Both the position numbers and the translations under genes were made by a program. A stretch of DNA of 64,000 nucleotides from Acidobacteriota bacterium (GTDB taxonomy: Bacteria; Acidobacteriota; Vicinamibacteria; Vicinamibacterales; Vicinamibacteraceae), in contig JADLFL010000072.1 of the NCBI GenBank assembly GCA_020845575.1, forward strand, positions 1 to 64,000. The letters run 5' to 3'. Every line of letters starts with the position of its first letter. Positions within the stretch are counted from its first letter, which is position 1. This document shows, piece after piece, positions 1-8,215 of the stretch. Below the pieces are notes generated by a model. It was not told the DNA's origin. It ran no database searches and saw nothing but the letters and a program-made list of their open reading frames with translations.

Positions 1-1294
1 GTTTGCGCTCGAGCCGTGCCAGACGCCGGCTGAAGTCGTCCCGCTCCCCTCGCCCGATCGCCTGCTCGACGCCCGCCACGGCGTGACGCCTGGCTTCCTC
101 GAGCCGGCCGCCCCGATGTTCGTGGTGAATGGCCAGCGCTTCACGCGCCTCGCGGAGCACCTGCGGCCGACCGCCCAATTGCAGCACCACGTGCCACGCC
201 TCGGCGGCCTCGTCGAAGCGACGCTGTCGGCGTAGGAGCCTGCCCAGCGCCCGCGCCGCGGCACGCCTGACGTCGCGCGTCTGCCAGCGATCCTCGATGG
301 CCGCGCGGTACGCCGCCACGGCCGCGTCGATCCACCCGCCGCGTTCGTACAGCACGCCAAGCCCGAACGCCGTCGCGCCGCTGAAGGTCGGGTTCGGGGG
401 GCCGACCCTACCGAGGCTTCCTTCGCGCACGAGCTGCTGTGCGTGGGCCGTGAGGGCGGCGAGCGAGAGCAGGTCCAGACGGTTGTGCAGCAGCACGGGT
501 TCCAGCAGGGCGGCGCTGCCGCCGCGCACGAAGTGGAAGTAGCGCGCGGGAATCTCGAACCCGCCGACGTCGCCCACGCGGCCGAATCCGAGCACCGATT
601 CCTCGAGGTGCGTGAGGCGGCAGGATCTGTCGCCCTCCTCCGACATCCGCCAGAGACGCCGCGCCGGGTGCAGCATGTCGAGGTGCGGGAGTTCGCAGGC
701 CACCTGCGGGACGCGCTGCATCTCGCCGCGCAGTTCCATCACCGGCACGTCGAACGTCCGCCCGTTGTAGGTCACCAGCACCGCATCGTCGCGGAGGTAC
801 GCGTTGAGGGCGTGCAGCAGCGCACGTTCCGCCGCGAGTGCGGGCATGAGGAACTGCGTGGTGCGGAAGCCGTCGGGCGTCCACTCCCCCACGCCCGCGA
901 GGAACGCCACCATGCCCGCGCCGCCGTTGAGTCCCGTGGTCTCGAGATCGAAGTAGACGAGACGCGACGGCGCACAGTCCGCGCCGGCCGGACGCAGCGA
1001 TCGCCCGGCGAGCAGGTCGAGCGTGTCGTCGACGACCACGTCGCCGCACTGCTCCACGCGCACGCGCCCGTGGCTGCGGTCGGCCTCGAAGAGATGCTCG
1101 ACGATCACGCACGGTCCATGCGCCGTCTGCTCCAGCCGCGCGCCGTCGAGACCGATGGCGGAGCCTTCGGGATCCGTCGTACGCGGATCGAGCGGCAGGC
1201 CGTCGGCGTCGACAGGCTCGTACGTCAGCTCCGGGCGAGGAGACGCGCGTCGCGCACCGTTGGCGATCTCACGCAGGCGCGACAGCGTCGACAC
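1..1294 (-). CDS. mrfB: MrfB-like exonuclease, RNase H fold plus TPR (3' end cut by window)
   Basis: The frame opens at a GTG (1294) three bases after the stop of the helicase fragment and runs off the window without a stop, so the C-terminus is missing; at least 431 codons are present. A DEDDh exonuclease core is visible: YFDLETTGL near residue 110, TYNGRTFDVPV near 165, and HNRLDLLSL near 265. A TPR-like alpha-helical tail rich in Ala, Arg and Leu follows from about residue 300. This matches the YprB/MrfB family, which in Bacillus works with helicase MrfA in repair of mitomycin adducts. Gene order (mrfA then mrfB, same strand, 2-base gap) supports that role. A GGTAGGGTCGGCC stretch between nuclease and TPR parts resembles intergenic repeats seen elsewhere in the window. 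Confidence 0.8.
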   Translation of the reverse strand, partial: MSTLSRLREIANGARRASPRPELTYEPVDADGLPLDPRTTDPEGSAIGLDGARLEQTAHGPCVIVEHLFEADRSHGRVRVEQCGDVVVDDTLDLLAGRSLRPAGADCAPSRLVYFDLETTGLNGGAGMVAFLAGVGEWTPDGFRTTQFLMPALAAERALLHALNAYLRDDAVLVTYNGRTFDVPVMELRGEMQRVPQVACELPHLDMLHPARRLWRMSEEGDRSCRLTHLEESVLGFGRVGDVGGFEIPARYFHFVRGGSAALLEPVLLHNRLDLLSLAALTAHAQQLVREGSLGRVGPPNPTFSGATAFGLGVLYERGGWIDAAVAAYRAAIEDRWQTRDVRRAAARALGRLLRRQRRFDEAAEAWHVVLQLGGRPQVLREAREALAIHHEHRGGRLEEARRHAVAGVEQAIGRGERDDFSRRLARLERK

Positions 1295-1296
1295 GG

Positions 1297-1896
1297 CTAG
1301 AACGGCACCTCGTCGGCCGACGGCGCCGTGCCCTGCAGGCGTGCGAGCAGTTCGAGCGCCACGCGCTTGGCGCGCGGGCCGATGTCTCCGACGGGCCCCA
1401 CGCACGACGGACATCCCACGTCGCAGGGGCACGCCTCGATCAACTCGCGCGTCTGCGCGAGCAACGCGTCGTGCATGCGGTACAACGGCGCGCTGCACCC
1501 GATGCCGCCCGGGTAGTTGTCGTAGAGGAAGACGTGCGCATCGGCGTCGCCCGTGGCCGGCGCGGCATCACCCGCACCGGACGCCTCGCCGCTGCCCGTG
1601 TCGATCGAGACGCCGATGTCGCGCCTGTCGCACATCAGCAGCAACTGCGCGATCGACACCATCGCGTACGCGAGTCCGCTGACGCCATCGCGTCGATCGT
1701 CGGGCGAGTACGGCACGTCGAGCAGCACCTCGCGCGGCACCGTCAGCCAGTACGACGTGGTGTGCATCTGCTGCTCGGGCAGATCGAGATCGCCCGATCC
1801 CACGTTCTCGTTGGTGTAGAACCGGATCTTCTTGAACCCCACCCCGCGCGACACCACATGCACGTCGCCATGCGAACGTCGATGCGGGTGTGCCAC
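1297..1896 (-). CDS. C-terminal zinc-binding fragment of MrfA-type helicase (DUF1998), split from its helicase core
   Basis: This 199-codon frame carries the end of an MrfA/YprA helicase: the conserved KKIRFYTNENVGSGDLDLPE stretch, a YDNYPGGIG motif and the four-cysteine cluster CPCDVGCPSC that in MrfA binds zinc. It lies in exactly the same reading frame as the helicase core upstream (2109 bases from start to start, divisible by three), but an in-frame TAG at 1963-1965 separates them. The only available starts are GTG codons inside or just after a repeat hairpin, with no ribosome-binding site, so separate translation is doubtful. It is either the dead 3' half of a broken mrfA, or is made by stop-codon readthrough or reinitiation. 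Confidence 0.7.
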   Translation of the reverse strand: MAHPHRRSHGDVHVVSRGVGFKKIRFYTNENVGSGDLDLPEQQMHTTSYWLTVPREVLLDVPYSPDDRRDGVSGLAYAMVSIAQLLLMCDRRDIGVSIDTGSGEASGAGDAAPATGDADAHVFLYDNYPGGIGCSAPLYRMHDALLAQTRELIEACPCDVGCPSCVGPVGDIGPRAKRVALELLARLQGTAPSADEVPF

Positions 1897-1920
1897 GGGC
1901 TGAAGCCCGTGGCCTCCATC
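1892..1920 (-). repeat. Repeat A1, GGGCTTCAGCCC hairpin with GATGGAGG prefix
   Basis: GCCACGGGCT and AGCCCGTGGC form a perfect 10-bp inverted repeat around two bases. On the minus strand it is preceded by GATGGAGG as in the other A copies. It sits inside the broken helicase gene; the first plausible start of the C-terminal fragment (GTG) falls in its right arm. Confidence 0.8.
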
Positions 1921-1962
1921 AGAAATCGATGCGCGGCCTTCATCATGCTGCCCGGTTGCCGG

Positions 1963-4005
1963 CTAGTCCACCGTAGCGCGCAGCGCGGAGGTGGATTGCC
2001 CGTTGCCCGTTGCCGGAGTTCCGGTGCCCGGTGCCCGCTGCCCGGTGCCCGATGTCTCCCCGGTTGCCGGTTGCCGGTTGCCCGTTGCCGGCGGTCCGGT
2101 GCCCGCTGTCTCTCCGGTTGCCCGTTGCCCGTTGCCGGTTGCCGACTCTGTTTCCGTTTCCGTTTCCGCCTCGTCCAGCACCTTGACCTTCGTGTACGTG
2201 ATCGCATCCGTGTAGTAATCGCACTCCACGCTGCGCACGTATGCCTTGCGGCCTTCCACGTCGAGGCGCTCCACCTGGAACAGCGCCCCTTCGAGGATGT
2301 AGATCGCCTTCTCGTGCAGCGTCGACAGCGCGCTCGTGTAGTCGGTCTCACCGATCACGCGCGATCCTTCCGTCACGTCGACGATCACGAAGTTGTCCGA
2401 CGTGATCGCGCGCAGGCTGATGGCGTCCGCAGGATACGACTCGTGCGTCCAGTGCCACTGCCCGTCGGCGGCGTGCACGAAGCCTTCCTCGTCGAGCACC
2501 TGGAGGATCTCCTCGGTGCTCACGGGCGTGCGACCGAAGCGCTCGCCCTCCTGGAACGGCAGCTCGAACGCCGCGCACTTCACATGATTGAACAGGACGT
2601 GCAGGTTCTCCGGGTTGATCAGCGCATGTTCGGGCGACGCGTCGAAGAAGTACGTCGGGTGCCTGACGATGAACTGATCGAGTGGCGCGCTCGATGCCAC
2701 GAGCACCGCCGCCGATCGCCCCGACCGCCTGCCGGCCCGGCCCGCGCGCTGCCACGTCGACGCGATCGTGCCCGGATACCCTGCCATCACGCACACGTCG
2801 AGCGCGCCGATGTCGATGCCGAGTTCCAGCGCGTTGGTCGACACCACGGCGCGCACGTCGCCCTCGCGCAGGCCTCGCTCGATCTCGCGGCGGCGCAGCG
2901 GCAGGTACCCACCGCGATAGCCGCGCACCGCCTCGGTCGCACCCGGCGGACCCTGGAAGGCATCCTTCAGATACGTCGTGAGAATCTCGGTGGCGAGGCG
3001 GCTCTGCGCAAAGACGATCAGCTGCAGGTTGCGCCGCAGGAACTCGAGCGCCACGCGTCGTGCTTCGGACAGGTACGACCGGCGGATGCCCAGTTCACGA
3101 TTGACGACGGGCGGATTCAACAGCACGAAGAACTTCTCGCCGCGCGGCGCGCCGCTGTCGGCCACGAGCTCGAACGACTGCTCGGTGAGCTGCTCGGCGA
3201 GCGCCTTCGGGTTGGCGATGGTCGCCGACGTGCAGATGAACGTCGGATTCGATCCGTAGTGCCGGCAGATGCGCTGCAGCCGCCGCAGCACGTTCGCAAG
3301 GTGGCTGCCGAACACGCCGCGATACGCGTGCAGTTCGTCGATGACGATGAAGCGGAGGTTCTCGAAGAGGCGCGCCCAGCGGGGATGGTGCGGCAGCACG
3401 CCGGCGTGCAGCATGTCCGGATTGCTCAACACGACGCTGGCGCGCGCGCGGATCGCGCGCCGCGCGTCTGCCGGCGTATCGCCGTCGTAGGTGAAGACGC
3501 CGATCTCGCGTTCGGCGGCCGCGCCGACGATCTGCGCGAGCCCCTGCAACTCCGCGAGCTGATCCTGCGCGAGGGCTTTCGTCGGAAACAGATACAGCGC
3601 GCGTGCGCCGGGCTCGCGCAGCACCGTGCTGAGGACGGCGCCGTTGTAGCAGAGCGTCTTGCCCGACGCCGTCGGCGTGACCACCACCACGTGACGTCCC
3701 GCGAGTGCGTGACCGATCGCGTCAGCCTGATGCGAATACGGCTCCTCGATCCCGCGCGCGCGCAGCGCTTCCCTCAGCAGCGGATCCACGTCGGCCGGCC
3801 ACGGGGCGTATCGAGCCGACTGCGCCGGGATATGCCGCACCGCCGTGACGACAGTGTCGCCACCGACCTGGACGTGGACGCCTGCCGCGGCCGCTGGCGA
3901 CGGCAGCGTGGACGGCGCCGTGCGGGCGTCTGGTGCGAGATGGCCGATGGCGTCCTGCAGCGCCTGATCCTTGTTGCCGGAGACGCGCGTCAGGGTGCCG
4001 GACAT
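1963..4005 (-). CDS. mrfA: DEAD/DEAH-box helicase MrfA (core), prematurely stopped
   Basis: A superfamily 2 helicase of the MrfA/YprA type, predicted to act with the downstream exonuclease in DNA repair. Visible motifs: a Q-motif-like EEPYSHQADAI near residue 90, Walker A TPTASGKT at 110-117, DELH at 223-226, TSATIANP near 263, and the motif V/VI region STNALELGIDIG...QRAGRAGRRSG. From about residue 612 the family sequence gives way to a low-complexity tail (TETETES, then ATGNGQRATG-type heptapeptides) encoded by tandem heptamers, and the frame ends at TAG (1963-1965). The zinc domain essential in the family lies beyond the stop in the same frame. The ATG start is only 8 bases from a TTGATC-17-TAGCAT promoter. 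Confidence 0.85.
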   Translation of the reverse strand: MSGTLTRVSGNKDQALQDAIGHLAPDARTAPSTLPSPAAAAGVHVQVGGDTVVTAVRHIPAQSARYAPWPADVDPLLREALRARGIEEPYSHQADAIGHALAGRHVVVVTPTASGKTLCYNGAVLSTVLREPGARALYLFPTKALAQDQLAELQGLAQIVGAAAEREIGVFTYDGDTPADARRAIRARASVVLSNPDMLHAGVLPHHPRWARLFENLRFIVIDELHAYRGVFGSHLANVLRRLQRICRHYGSNPTFICTSATIANPKALAEQLTEQSFELVADSGAPRGEKFFVLLNPPVVNRELGIRRSYLSEARRVALEFLRRNLQLIVFAQSRLATEILTTYLKDAFQGPPGATEAVRGYRGGYLPLRRREIERGLREGDVRAVVSTNALELGIDIGALDVCVMAGYPGTIASTWQRAGRAGRRSGRSAAVLVASSAPLDQFIVRHPTYFFDASPEHALINPENLHVLFNHVKCAAFELPFQEGERFGRTPVSTEEILQVLDEEGFVHAADGQWHWTHESYPADAISLRAITSDNFVIVDVTEGSRVIGETDYTSALSTLHEKAIYILEGALFQVERLDVEGRKAYVRSVECDYYTDAITYTKVKVLDEAETETETESATGNGQRATGETAGTGPPATGNRQPATGETSGTGQRAPGTGTPATGNGQSTSALRATVD
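1996..2150 (-). repeat. Repeat C1, tandem heptamers in the mrfA coding frame
   Basis: On the plus strand, runs of GGTTGCC, CGTTGCC and GGTGCCC with period 7 are broken by short spacers such as GATGTCTCC and GCTGTCTCTCC. They are translated in the helicase frame as cycles of N-R-Q-P-A-T-G. The block ends about 30 bases before the TAG that truncates mrfA. Confidence 0.85.
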
Positions 4006-4013
4006 CGCGTCCG

Positions 4014-4042
4014 ATGCTACGCCGAGGGGTCGAGGCGATCAA
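4014..4042 (-). promoter_or_regulatory. Predicted housekeeping promoter of mrfA
   Basis: On the minus strand TTGATC, a 17-base spacer and TAGCAT. The -10 ends 8 bases before the ATG at 4005, which predicts a leaderless or nearly leaderless transcript. Confidence 0.5.
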
Positions 4043-4087
4043 GAGACGAAAGAGACGGCTATCCGTGTCGTAACAAACGTTAAGAAA

Positions 4088-4116
4088 TTGTCAAGCTTGT
4101 AAAGCGGCCGTGCTAG
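4088..4116 (+). promoter_or_regulatory. Possible promoter of the 4.1 kb membrane protein
   Basis: TTGTCA, 17 bases, TGCTAG, in the divergent gap before the GTG at 4142. The hexamers are imperfect; an alternative -10 is TAGCAT three bases further on. Confidence 0.35.
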
Positions 4117-4141
4117 CATCCACCCGCTCGACCGTCTCACC

Positions 4142-6103
4142 GTGCCGTCTCCTCGTGTGTCCCTGCTGTGGTGTGGCTTGTGTCTCGGCCTTGCGGTGGC
4201 CTTCTCGTGGCCATTGCCGCTCCACCTCTCGACGCACCTCATGGGTGAGCCCAGCGGCGATACGGGCGTCTACGTGTGGAACATGTGGGTGTTCCGGCAC
4301 GAGGTGCTCCAGCACCAGTTCCCGCTGCAGACCAACGCCGTCCTGTCGCTGTCGCCGCGCGTCGACCTGACCCTGCACAACTACACGCTGTTCATGAACC
4401 TGCTGGCGTTCCCGTTGATCGGACCGCTCGGGCTCGTGGCGGCGTTCAACGTCGTGTATGTCGCGATGATGGCCCTCACGGCATGGTGTACGGCGCGCCT
4501 CGCGTACGCGCTCTGCGGGCGCGGCTGGGAGTCGTGGCTGGCCGGTGTGGCCTTCGCGTTCTCACCCGTGCTGATGGCGCGCAGCACGGCGCACTTCTCG
4601 CTCGTCGCCGCGGCGCCCCTCGCCGTGCTGGTGCTCATCCTGGTCAGGGGCGAGGGCAAGGGACGGATACGCGACTCGATCGCGCTCGGGGCAACGCTGG
4701 CGTGGGCGGCGTTCTGCGACATCTACTACGCCGTGTACGGCGCCCTCATCATCGGCGCCTACGTGATCGCGGCCGCCATCACCATCTCGCGCGGCGAGGC
4801 TGCGGCCTGGACGGCGTTCGTCCACAGGGCCACTCGTGGACTCTCGGTGATCGCCGCCACGTTCGTGGGCGTGGTCGCCGTGCAGGGTGGTCTGATCCAC
4901 GTGGCCGGCATCCGCATCAGCATGCGGTCGCTCTACACACCCGTGCTGGTGCTCACGGTGCTCGTGGTGACGTACCTGCTGACGGTCTGGCGGCCGACGA
5001 TCGCATGGCGCCACAGGTTCACGTGGTCGCACGCGCGCATGGCGGGCGCACTGGTGGCGACGGCCGCCCTGCTGCTCTCGCCGGTGCTCATCGCCTACGG
5101 CCAGCGGATGCTCAGCGGCCAGATGGCACCGCACGAGATCTACTGGCGCACGAGCCCGCCGGGCGTGGACCTGCTCGCGTTCGTGATGCCGAACCCGACG
5201 TCGCCGTGGTTCGGCGCGCCGTTCAAGGCATGGATCGAAGCGCGGCGTGCCGACGGCTTCGCGGAACTGACGGGGTCGATGTCACTCGTGGTGCTCGCCG
5301 TGCTGGCGTTCGCGTGGTTCCGTGCCGGCTGGCGGCCCACTCGGCGGCGCTGGCTGTGGTTCCCCGTGGTGTTCGCCACGATGGCGCTCGGGCCGTTCGT
5401 CCACATCGCGGGCATCAACACGTACATTCCCGGACCGTGGGCCGTGTTGCGCTACGTGCCGATCGTCGGCCTCGCGCGATCGCCGTCGCGCTTGGTCGTG
5501 CTCGTCGCGCTGTTCGTGGCCGTGCTGTTCGCGCTCGCGCTCACGGCGATCGGCCAGCGCTGGCCCGCGCGCCGCCGCGTTGTCCTCTCGGTGCTGACGG
5601 TGTTGCTGCTGCTCGAACTGTCGCCGGTGCCCCGGCAGATCTACTCCGGCGACGTGGCCGCGGCGTACCACACGATCGCCGCCGATCCACGCGCCGACGC
5701 GCGCGTGCTGTCGCTCCCCTTCGGCGTGCGCGATGGCACCTCCTCGCTCGGCCGCTTCAACCCGCTCACGCAGTACCAGCAGACGGTGCACGGCAAGCGG
5801 CTCGTCGGCGGCTATCTGTCGCGCGTCACGCGCGAACAGAAGCAGTCGCTGCTCCGCCACCCGGTGCCCGATGCACTGGTGGCGCTGAGCGAGCCTGGCT
5901 CACCTGGTCTCACCGATGAGCAACGGCAGCGCGCGTACGACGGGCGCGATCGCTTCCTCGACGCGACGCACCTCGCATGGGTCGTGACAGACGATGCGTT
6001 GACGTCTCCGGAACTGCGCGCCTTCGCCGAGGACCTGCTGCGCCTCCGCCGTATCAGTTCAGCGGACGGTTACACGTTGTACGTCCCTGAACAGGCTCCC
6101 TGA
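4142..6103 (+). CDS. Large polytopic membrane protein, GT-C glycosyltransferase-like
   Basis: 653 residues from a GTG start. The N-terminus is a membrane segment followed by an acidic first loop (GEPSGDTGVYVWNMW) that resembles the aspartate-bearing first loop of GT-C enzymes, which transfer sugars from polyprenyl phosphates on the outer face of the membrane. About ten further hydrophobic segments follow (for example near residues 85-110, 145-165, 190-215, 255-275, 300-325, 385-405, 430-450, 480-510), then a soluble C-terminal domain of about 130 residues. I see no family signature that fixes the substrate. It ends 3 bases before the convergent stop of the alanine symporter. Confidence 0.6.
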   Translation: MPSPRVSLLWCGLCLGLAVAFSWPLPLHLSTHLMGEPSGDTGVYVWNMWVFRHEVLQHQFPLQTNAVLSLSPRVDLTLHNYTLFMNLLAFPLIGPLGLVAAFNVVYVAMMALTAWCTARLAYALCGRGWESWLAGVAFAFSPVLMARSTAHFSLVAAAPLAVLVLILVRGEGKGRIRDSIALGATLAWAAFCDIYYAVYGALIIGAYVIAAAITISRGEAAAWTAFVHRATRGLSVIAATFVGVVAVQGGLIHVAGIRISMRSLYTPVLVLTVLVVTYLLTVWRPTIAWRHRFTWSHARMAGALVATAALLLSPVLIAYGQRMLSGQMAPHEIYWRTSPPGVDLLAFVMPNPTSPWFGAPFKAWIEARRADGFAELTGSMSLVVLAVLAFAWFRAGWRPTRRRWLWFPVVFATMALGPFVHIAGINTYIPGPWAVLRYVPIVGLARSPSRLVVLVALFVAVLFALALTAIGQRWPARRRVVLSVLTVLLLLELSPVPRQIYSGDVAAAYHTIAADPRADARVLSLPFGVRDGTSSLGRFNPLTQYQQTVHGKRLVGGYLSRVTREQKQSLLRHPVPDALVALSEPGSPGLTDEQRQRAYDGRDRFLDATHLAWVVTDDALTSPELRAFAEDLLRLRRISSADGYTLYVPEQAP

Positions 6104-6106
6104 ATT

Positions 6107-7423
6107 TCAGCGCTCTCTTCTCCCCCGCGCCACCTTCGCGACGACGCCCGACAAGCCGATGACGCCGACGAGGTTCGGGAAGATCTGGAGGGCGTTCATC
6201 AGGTCGCCCCACGCCCACACGACTTCCACGCGGCCGATTGCGCCGAACGGAATCAGCAGGCAGTAGATCCAGCGGTACCAGTGCGCCACGGGACGGCCCA
6301 GCAGGTACTCGAAGAACTGCTCGCCGTAGAAGGCCCAGCCGATCAGCGTGGTGTAGCCGAAGAGGAACGCGCACAGCGCGACGACGTAGCCGCCGATGCC
6401 CGGCATCGCGGCGTCGAAGGCTGATGCCACGGCCGCCGAACTCGTGAGCCCCGATTGCCAGGCGCCCGTCAGCAGGATCGTCATTGCGCTGATCGTCGAC
6501 GTGACGAACGACACGATCGCCACTTCCATCACCGCCTGCAACCCCTGCTGCGCGGGATCGTCGCTGCGCGCGGTGCCGTACGCGGCCGATGCCGTGCCAT
6601 AGCCGGCTTCGTTGGCGTACATGCCGCGCGCCAGGCCATAACGCATCGCGATCACCATGCCGAGCGTGCCGCCCGCGCCGGAACGCAGCGAGAACGCCTC
6701 CTCGAACACGAGCGACAGCACCGCCGGGATCCGGTCGGCGAACATCGCGATCACGATCACGCCGCCACCGAGATACAGCGCGACCTTCAACGGCGCGAGC
6801 TTCTCCGCCGCGCGGCCGATCGATCCGATGCCGCCGACGATCACCAGCCACACGAGCACCGCGATCGTCACGCCCGCCGCCCACGTGGGAATACCGAGCT
6901 GCGACTGCAGGACGACAGCGATCGAATTGGGCTGCGTGAACGGCGTCGTGCTGATGGCCGCCACGCCCGCGATGAGCGCGTACGTGGACGCGAGCCACGG
7001 CTTGCCGAGGCCATCGCGCAGCGCATACATCGGCCCCGACCGCATCGCGGCGCCATCGGCTTCGCGCCACGTGACGCCGAGTACCGCCTCGGTGAACTTG
7101 ATCGTCGTGGCGACGAACCCGTACGCCCAGATCCAGAACAGCGCACCAGGCCCGCCAGAGACGATGGCCGTGGCGACGCCGGCGATGTTGCCGGTGCCGA
7201 TGGTGCCCGACAGCGCCGTCATGAACGCCTGGAACGGCGACAGCGCGCCCGCCGCCGCATTGTCGGCGGCGAGCATGGCGCGGAACGCCTCTCCGAATCG
7301 CCGCACCTGCACGAACCGATACCGGATCGTCAGGAACGCCCCCGTGCCGAAGAGCAGCACGATGAGCCACGGCACGAACAGCGCGTCGGCAGCCCGCTGG
7401 ATCAGATCGGCAAGGATGGCCAT
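6107..7423 (-). CDS. Sodium:alanine/glycine symporter (AGCS family)
   Basis: 438 residues, typical for the AGCS family, which imports alanine or glycine with Na+ through the inner membrane. Recognisable family stretches include FRAMLAADNAAAGALSPFQA, SGTIGTGNIAGVATAI near residue 75, GGPGALFWIWAYGF, GMYANEAGYGTASAAYGTA near residue 275, and AFLFGYTTLIGWAFYGEQ near 370. The C-terminus is a short basic tail (RGRRER). It lies 12 bases downstream of the SDR gene on the same strand and probably shares its transcript. Confidence 0.9.
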   Translation of the reverse strand: MAILADLIQRAADALFVPWLIVLLFGTGAFLTIRYRFVQVRRFGEAFRAMLAADNAAAGALSPFQAFMTALSGTIGTGNIAGVATAIVSGGPGALFWIWAYGFVATTIKFTEAVLGVTWREADGAAMRSGPMYALRDGLGKPWLASTYALIAGVAAISTTPFTQPNSIAVVLQSQLGIPTWAAGVTIAVLVWLVIVGGIGSIGRAAEKLAPLKVALYLGGGVIVIAMFADRIPAVLSLVFEEAFSLRSGAGGTLGMVIAMRYGLARGMYANEAGYGTASAAYGTARSDDPAQQGLQAVMEVAIVSFVTSTISAMTILLTGAWQSGLTSSAAVASAFDAAMPGIGGYVVALCAFLFGYTTLIGWAFYGEQFFEYLLGRPVAHWYRWIYCLLIPFGAIGRVEVVWAWGDLMNALQIFPNLVGVIGLSGVVAKVARGRRER

Positions 7424-7435
7424 GGGGACTGAATT

Positions 7436-8215
7436 CTAGATGTTGCTCCTGCTCTGGCAGCCGTCGACGGTGACGCAGGCGCCACTGATCCAGCTCGCAC
7501 GCGGCGAGGCGAGGAAGGCGACGACGTCGCCGACCTCGTCGGCCCTGCCGAATCTGCCGAACGGCAGCTCGCGGGCAACGAACTGCGCCATGCCCTCCGG
7601 ATCGGCCTGCTGGCGCTGATGCCACGATCCGCCGTCGAACAGGATCGACCCCGGTGCGATGGAATTGACGCGGATGTTGTCCGGGGCGAGCTGCTGCGCC
7701 AGCGCCTTGCCGAGACTGATCTCGGCGGCCTTGACGGCGTTGTACGTCATGCGGCCGCCCGACTCGCGGCCCCAGATCGACGCGATGAGCAGGATGACGC
7801 CGCCGCCCCGCGCGCGCATGTGCGGCACGACGAGCCGCGATGCACGGATCGCCGGGAACAGCGTCTGATCGAACGCCTGCTGCCACACATCGTCAGGCGT
7901 ATCGAGCAGGCCGGCGCCCTTGCCGAGCCCGACGTTGTTGACGAGGATGTCCACGCCGCCCCACGTCGAGACCGCAGCGTCGACAATCCGCTGCACGTCG
8001 CGCTCGATCGAGACGTCGGCTTCGACGGCGATCACGCGATCGCCGGTGCCCGCCGTCGCCGTGAGTGCTGCGGCTGCCTGCCCGAGCGTCGAGGGCGTCC
8101 GTCCGCAGATGACCACGCGCGCGCCTTCGGTGACAAGGGCGTGCGCGGCCGCGAGTCCGAGCCCCTTGCTGCTGCCCGTGACGATCGCGACCTTGCCTGC
8201 GAGTCCGAGGTCCAT
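7436..8215 (-). CDS. SDR family NAD(P)-dependent oxidoreductase
   Basis: 259 residues, the usual length of a classical short-chain dehydrogenase/reductase. The cofactor motif TGSSKGLG is at residues 13-20, NNVG near 92, the catalytic Ser in the SIWGRESGG stretch near 147, and YNAVK near 160. The C-terminal ISGACVTVDG is characteristic of the fold. The substrate cannot be told. The start ATG directly abuts the stop codon of the DUF547 gene upstream, with no spacer, so these two and the symporter form an operon. Confidence 0.9.
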   Translation of the reverse strand: MDLGLAGKVAIVTGSSKGLGLAAAHALVTEGARVVICGRTPSTLGQAAAALTATAGTGDRVIAVEADVSIERDVQRIVDAAVSTWGGVDILVNNVGLGKGAGLLDTPDDVWQQAFDQTLFPAIRASRLVVPHMRARGGGVILLIASIWGRESGGRMTYNAVKAAEISLGKALAQQLAPDNIRVNSIAPGSILFDGGSWHQRQQADPEGMAQFVARELPFGRFGRADEVGDVVAFLASPRASWISGACVTVDGCQSRSNI

